A stretch of DNA of 6,493 bases, from contig JAGARF010000186.1 in assembly GCA_017622395.1 (NCBI GenBank), positions 1 to 6,493 of the forward strand. The letters run 5' to 3'. Positions 4,279-6,493 of the stretch are shown piece by piece. Every line of letters starts with the position of its first letter. Position 1 is the first letter of the stretch. Source of the DNA: Clostridia bacterium. Its GTDB lineage: Bacteria; Bacillota; Clostridia; RGIG6154. Under the pieces are notes generated by a model. The model did not search any database. It was not told the origin of the DNA and saw only the letters and a program-made list of their open reading frames with translations. The translations under genes and the position numbers were made by a program.

Positions 4279-4284
4279 AAAGGT

Positions 4285-5652
4285 ATGGATAATGAATTAA
4301 TTATTAAGGCCCTGGAATATGTTGATAACAAACAGTTCCAGCAGCTTAAGGCTTTATTCAGCGAAATGCAGGCGGCAGATATTCAGGAGCTTTTTGAAGA
4401 GCTTACTGAAAGCCAGGTTATTGTGGTTTTCAGACTTCTTCCAAAAGAACTTGCTGCTGAGGTTTTCGTTGAAATGGACAGCGACCATCAGGAAATATTA
4501 ATCAACAATTTTTCTGATAAAGAGCTTAAAAGTGTACTTGATGAGCTTTTTGCCGATGATACTGCAGATATTATCGAAGAAATGCCTGCAAATGTTGTTA
4601 AAAGAATTTTAGCAAACTCAAAGGCTGAAATGAGAAAAACAGTTAATGAGCTTTTAAAGTATCCTAAAGACAGTGCAGGAAGTATTATGACAACCGAGTA
4701 TGTGGCTCTCCGCAGAAATATGACGGTTAGTCAGGCTTTCGAGCTGATAAGAAAGGTTGCAATAGACAAAGAGACAATTTACACCTGTTATGTGCGTGAT
4801 ACAGACAGAAAGCTTATTGGTCTTGTTACTGCAAAGACACTTATGATTTCACCCCTTGATGCGGTGATTGAAGATATAATGGAAAGCAATATTATTTCTG
4901 CATCCACGATGGATGATAAGGAAGATGTTGCAAAAATGTTTGAAAAGTACGACTTTCTTGCATTGCCTGTTGTAGATAACGAAAACAGAATTGTAGGTAT
5001 TGTAACGGTTGACGATGCTATTGATGTCATTCACGAAGAGCTTGAAGAAGACTTTGCGAAAATGAATGCTATTATGCCAAATGAAAAGGAATACCTGAGA
5101 ACAGGAGTTTTTGAACTGTTTGTGAAAAGAATTCCATGGCTTATGTTTCTTATGGTTTCTGCAACCTTTACGGGTATGATTATTGATTCTTTTGAATCAG
5201 CCCTTTCAGGCTGTGCTATCCTTGTTGCCTTTATCCCTATGCTTATGGGAACAGGCGGAAACTCAGGAAGTCAGTCTTCTGTTACCGTTATAAGAGGCTT
5301 GTCTCTTGGTGAGGTTGAATTTAAAGACCTTATAAAGGTTGTATGGAAAGAAATAAGGGTTGCATTTTTATGCGGTTTAGCACTTGCCTTAATAAACTTC
5401 GTAAAAATAATGATTGTTGATAAGGCTATGATGGGTGATGAAATAACGGTTACCGTTGCACTTGTTATATGTATAACACTTTTTGTAACGGTGCTTGCGG
5501 CAAAGCTTATTGGTTGTGTTCTTCCTATGCTGGCAGATAAAATCGGCTTTGACCCTGCGGTTATGGCAAGCCCGTTTATAACAACGCTTATTGATGCAGT
5601 GTCACTTATTGTATATTTTGAAATAGCACAAATGGTGCTGGGAATAGGGTAA
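4285..5652 (+). CDS. mgtE: Magnesium transporter MgtE
   Basis: Dimeric Mg2+-gated channel/transporter of the cytoplasmic membrane; 455 aa, full length. Residues 1-125 form the acidic helical N domain (repeats such as LLPKELAAEVF and ELFADDTADIIEEMP). Two CBS domains follow at about 131-255 (SAGSIMTTEYV, then DIMESNIISAS and LPVVDNENRIVGIVTVDDA). In known MgtE proteins the N and CBS domains sense cytosolic Mg2+ and close the pore. A linker helix leads to a five-helix membrane domain (about 283-452) with the signature PMLMGTGGNSGSQSS (318-332). In the last helix Asp437, 18 residues from the end, corresponds by position to the pore Asp432 of the Thermus protein. The ATG at 4285 has GGAGG at 4274-4278. 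It is preceded by a long structured leader and followed after 3 bases by a CDF gene, indicating co-transcription. Confidence 0.97.
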   Translation: MDNELIIKALEYVDNKQFQQLKALFSEMQAADIQELFEELTESQVIVVFRLLPKELAAEVFVEMDSDHQEILINNFSDKELKSVLDELFADDTADIIEEMPANVVKRILANSKAEMRKTVNELLKYPKDSAGSIMTTEYVALRRNMTVSQAFELIRKVAIDKETIYTCYVRDTDRKLIGLVTAKTLMISPLDAVIEDIMESNIISASTMDDKEDVAKMFEKYDFLALPVVDNENRIVGIVTVDDAIDVIHEELEEDFAKMNAIMPNEKEYLRTGVFELFVKRIPWLMFLMVSATFTGMIIDSFESALSGCAILVAFIPMLMGTGGNSGSQSSVTVIRGLSLGEVEFKDLIKVVWKEIRVAFLCGLALALINFVKIMIVDKAMMGDEITVTVALVICITLFVTVLAAKLIGCVLPMLADKIGFDPAVMASPFITTLIDAVSLIVYFEIAQMVLGIG

Positions 5653-5655
5653 TAA

Positions 5656-6493
5656 ATGGAATTTATATTTAGATTGTTTGTAAAAGATAAAGACAATACA
5701 GAAAACATCAAAGTCAGAAACAGCTATGGCAAGCTTAGCGGAACTGTTGGGATATGTCTTAATATATGCTTGTTTGCAATTAAACTTATTGCAGGCTTGA
5801 TAACTGCATCTATAGGTGTTATGGCAGATGCTTTTAACAATCTTTCAGATGCAGGAGCATCAATAATAACACTTATCGGTTTTAAAATGTCAGAAAAGCC
5901 TGCAGACGAGGACCATCCCTTTGGTCACGGCAGAATAGAGTATATAAGCTCGCTGTTCGTATCCCTTGCAATACTTCTTATGGGATATGAGCTTTTAAAA
6001 GCGGCAATCGGTAAAATTATAACACCTCAGGCAGTAAGCTTTAATGTAACATCTTTTGCAATTCTTCTGTCGGCGGTAATAGTTAAGCTTTGGATGTTTT
6101 TCTTTAACAGAAAAATTGCAAAAAAGATTTCTTCAGCAGTTGTTATGGCAACTGCAAAGGATTCTCTCAGCGATTGTATATCCACAACGGGAGTTTTGGC
6201 AGGGCTTTTGATATCACAGCTTTTTGATATTAATATAGATGGTTATATCGGTCTTGTTATAGCGGTGTTTGTTCTTTATACAGGGTATACTACTATAAAA
6301 GATTCAACTGAACCGTTGCTTGGAACTACCCCTGATGCAGAGTTTGTAAAAAATATAGAAGAAACAATAACAAGCCACGATGAGGCACTTGGTATACACG
6401 ATTTGATTGTGCATAACTACGGACCTTCAAAGAATATCATAAGTGTTCATGTGGAGGTTGACTCTTCGTCAGACCTTAATGTTATTCACGATA
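5656..6493 (+). CDS. Cation diffusion facilitator transporter, probably Mn2+-type (3' end cut by the window)
   Basis: 279 residues are present and the frame runs off the window; no stop is seen. CDF proteins export divalent metals in exchange for protons. The transmembrane domain covers about residues 25-220, with GVMADAFNNLSDAG (54-67) in TM2, DHPFGHGRIEY (86-96) in the loop between TM2 and TM3, and ATAKDSLSD (165-173) in TM5. The cytoplasmic metal-binding domain starts at about 225. The transport-site residues read Asn61-xxx-Asp65 and Asp169-xxx-Asp173. Zinc CDFs carry HxxxD in these places, whereas NxxxD with DxxxD is the pattern described for manganese CDFs such as pneumococcal MntE. Mn2+ efflux is therefore my inference. 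The ATG lies 3 bases after the mgtE stop with only a weak ribosome binding site (GGG at 5647-5649), so translation is probably coupled to mgtE. Confidence 0.93.
   Translation, partial: MEFIFRLFVKDKDNTENIKVRNSYGKLSGTVGICLNICLFAIKLIAGLITASIGVMADAFNNLSDAGASIITLIGFKMSEKPADEDHPFGHGRIEYISSLFVSLAILLMGYELLKAAIGKIITPQAVSFNVTSFAILLSAVIVKLWMFFFNRKIAKKISSAVVMATAKDSLSDCISTTGVLAGLLISQLFDINIDGYIGLVIAVFVLYTGYTTIKDSTEPLLGTTPDAEFVKNIEETITSHDEALGIHDLIVHNYGPSKNIISVHVEVDSSSDLNVIHD

Larger units (their letters stand above)
4128..4284 (+). promoter_or_regulatory. Structured 5' leader of mgtE, candidate cis-regulatory RNA
   Basis: This leader of about 157 nt contains, in order, a strong ribosome binding site and 27-codon ORF (4143-4237), a possible pseudoknot, a 9 bp hairpin (4215-4245) and a hairpin over the mgtE ribosome binding site (4262-4277). 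Pseudoknot pairing is GGGT (4162-4165) with ACCC (4183-4186), interleaved with TGCCC (4168-4172) and GGGCA (4190-4194). The stretch 4154-4200 is about half G+C, unlike the A/T-rich surroundings, which fits a folded RNA. Mg2+ transporter genes are often controlled by Mg2+-sensing leaders (the M-box riboswitch, or leader ORFs such as mgtL in enterobacteria). I do not see a complete M-box, so this would be a different or divergent type. The start point and folding are inferred. Confidence 0.6.

Noticed and set aside
3716..4284. CRISPR array or tRNA gene in the gene-poor stretch
   Set aside because: There are no regularly spaced direct repeats and no cloverleaf; the stretch is explained by hairpins, promoters and two short ORFs.
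5271..5711. Minus-strand 146-residue ORF within mgtE
   Set aside because: It is antisense to the conserved MgtE membrane domain and has no expression signals; a shadow of A/T-rich codons.

Overview
The window looks like a chromosomal segment of an AT-rich, low-G+C Firmicute, most likely a Clostridia-type organism. The reasons are the strong AGGAGG-like ribosome binding sites, the sigma-A style promoters with 17 bp spacers, the A/T-heavy codon use, and the alr - ndoAI(mazE) - ndoA(mazF) gene order familiar from Bacillus subtilis and its relatives. No mobile-element genes, CRISPR array, tRNA or rRNA were seen.

Left part (1-1892): the 3' two thirds of an alanine racemase gene. A near-consensus promoter follows, with a 37 bp dyad across its -10 and start point. 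It drives a tightly packed operon of ribbon-helix-helix antitoxin, MazF/EndoA endoribonuclease and a small exported protein of unknown function. A 13 bp perfect stem flanked by A and T runs closes the operon and serves both strands.

Middle part (1893-3780): a minus-strand phosphoribosyltransferase gene (APRT-like fold) converges on that terminator. Its promoter is divergent from that of a plus-strand pair: a small DUF3006-like ORF, whose 3' end looks frame-shifted, and a WYL-domain transcriptional regulator. The regulator is followed by an orphan ribosome binding site and a 39-base palindrome that acts as a possible terminator and resembles joined insertion-sequence ends.

Right part (3781-6493): a short membrane-peptide gene (47 aa) with its own promoter and terminator. 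Next is a strong promoter with an approximately 157-nt leader in front of mgtE (Mg2+ channel/transporter). The leader carries a well-placed ribosome binding site, a 27-codon ORF, a possible pseudoknot, a 9 bp hairpin that overlaps the ORF's stop codon, and a small hairpin able to mask the mgtE ribosome binding site. This is the most promising undescribed regulatory element here. Three bases after mgtE begins a cation diffusion facilitator gene, cut by the window edge. Its metal-site residues (NxxxD and DxxxD) point to manganese rather than zinc, so the last operon appears to handle Mg2+ entry and Mn2+ exit together.

Between genes: 694-818, 2464-2570, 3716-3857 and 4002-4284 hold the promoters, terminators and leader listed below. 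No stretch over 300 bases is left unexplained once the two short ORFs are counted.
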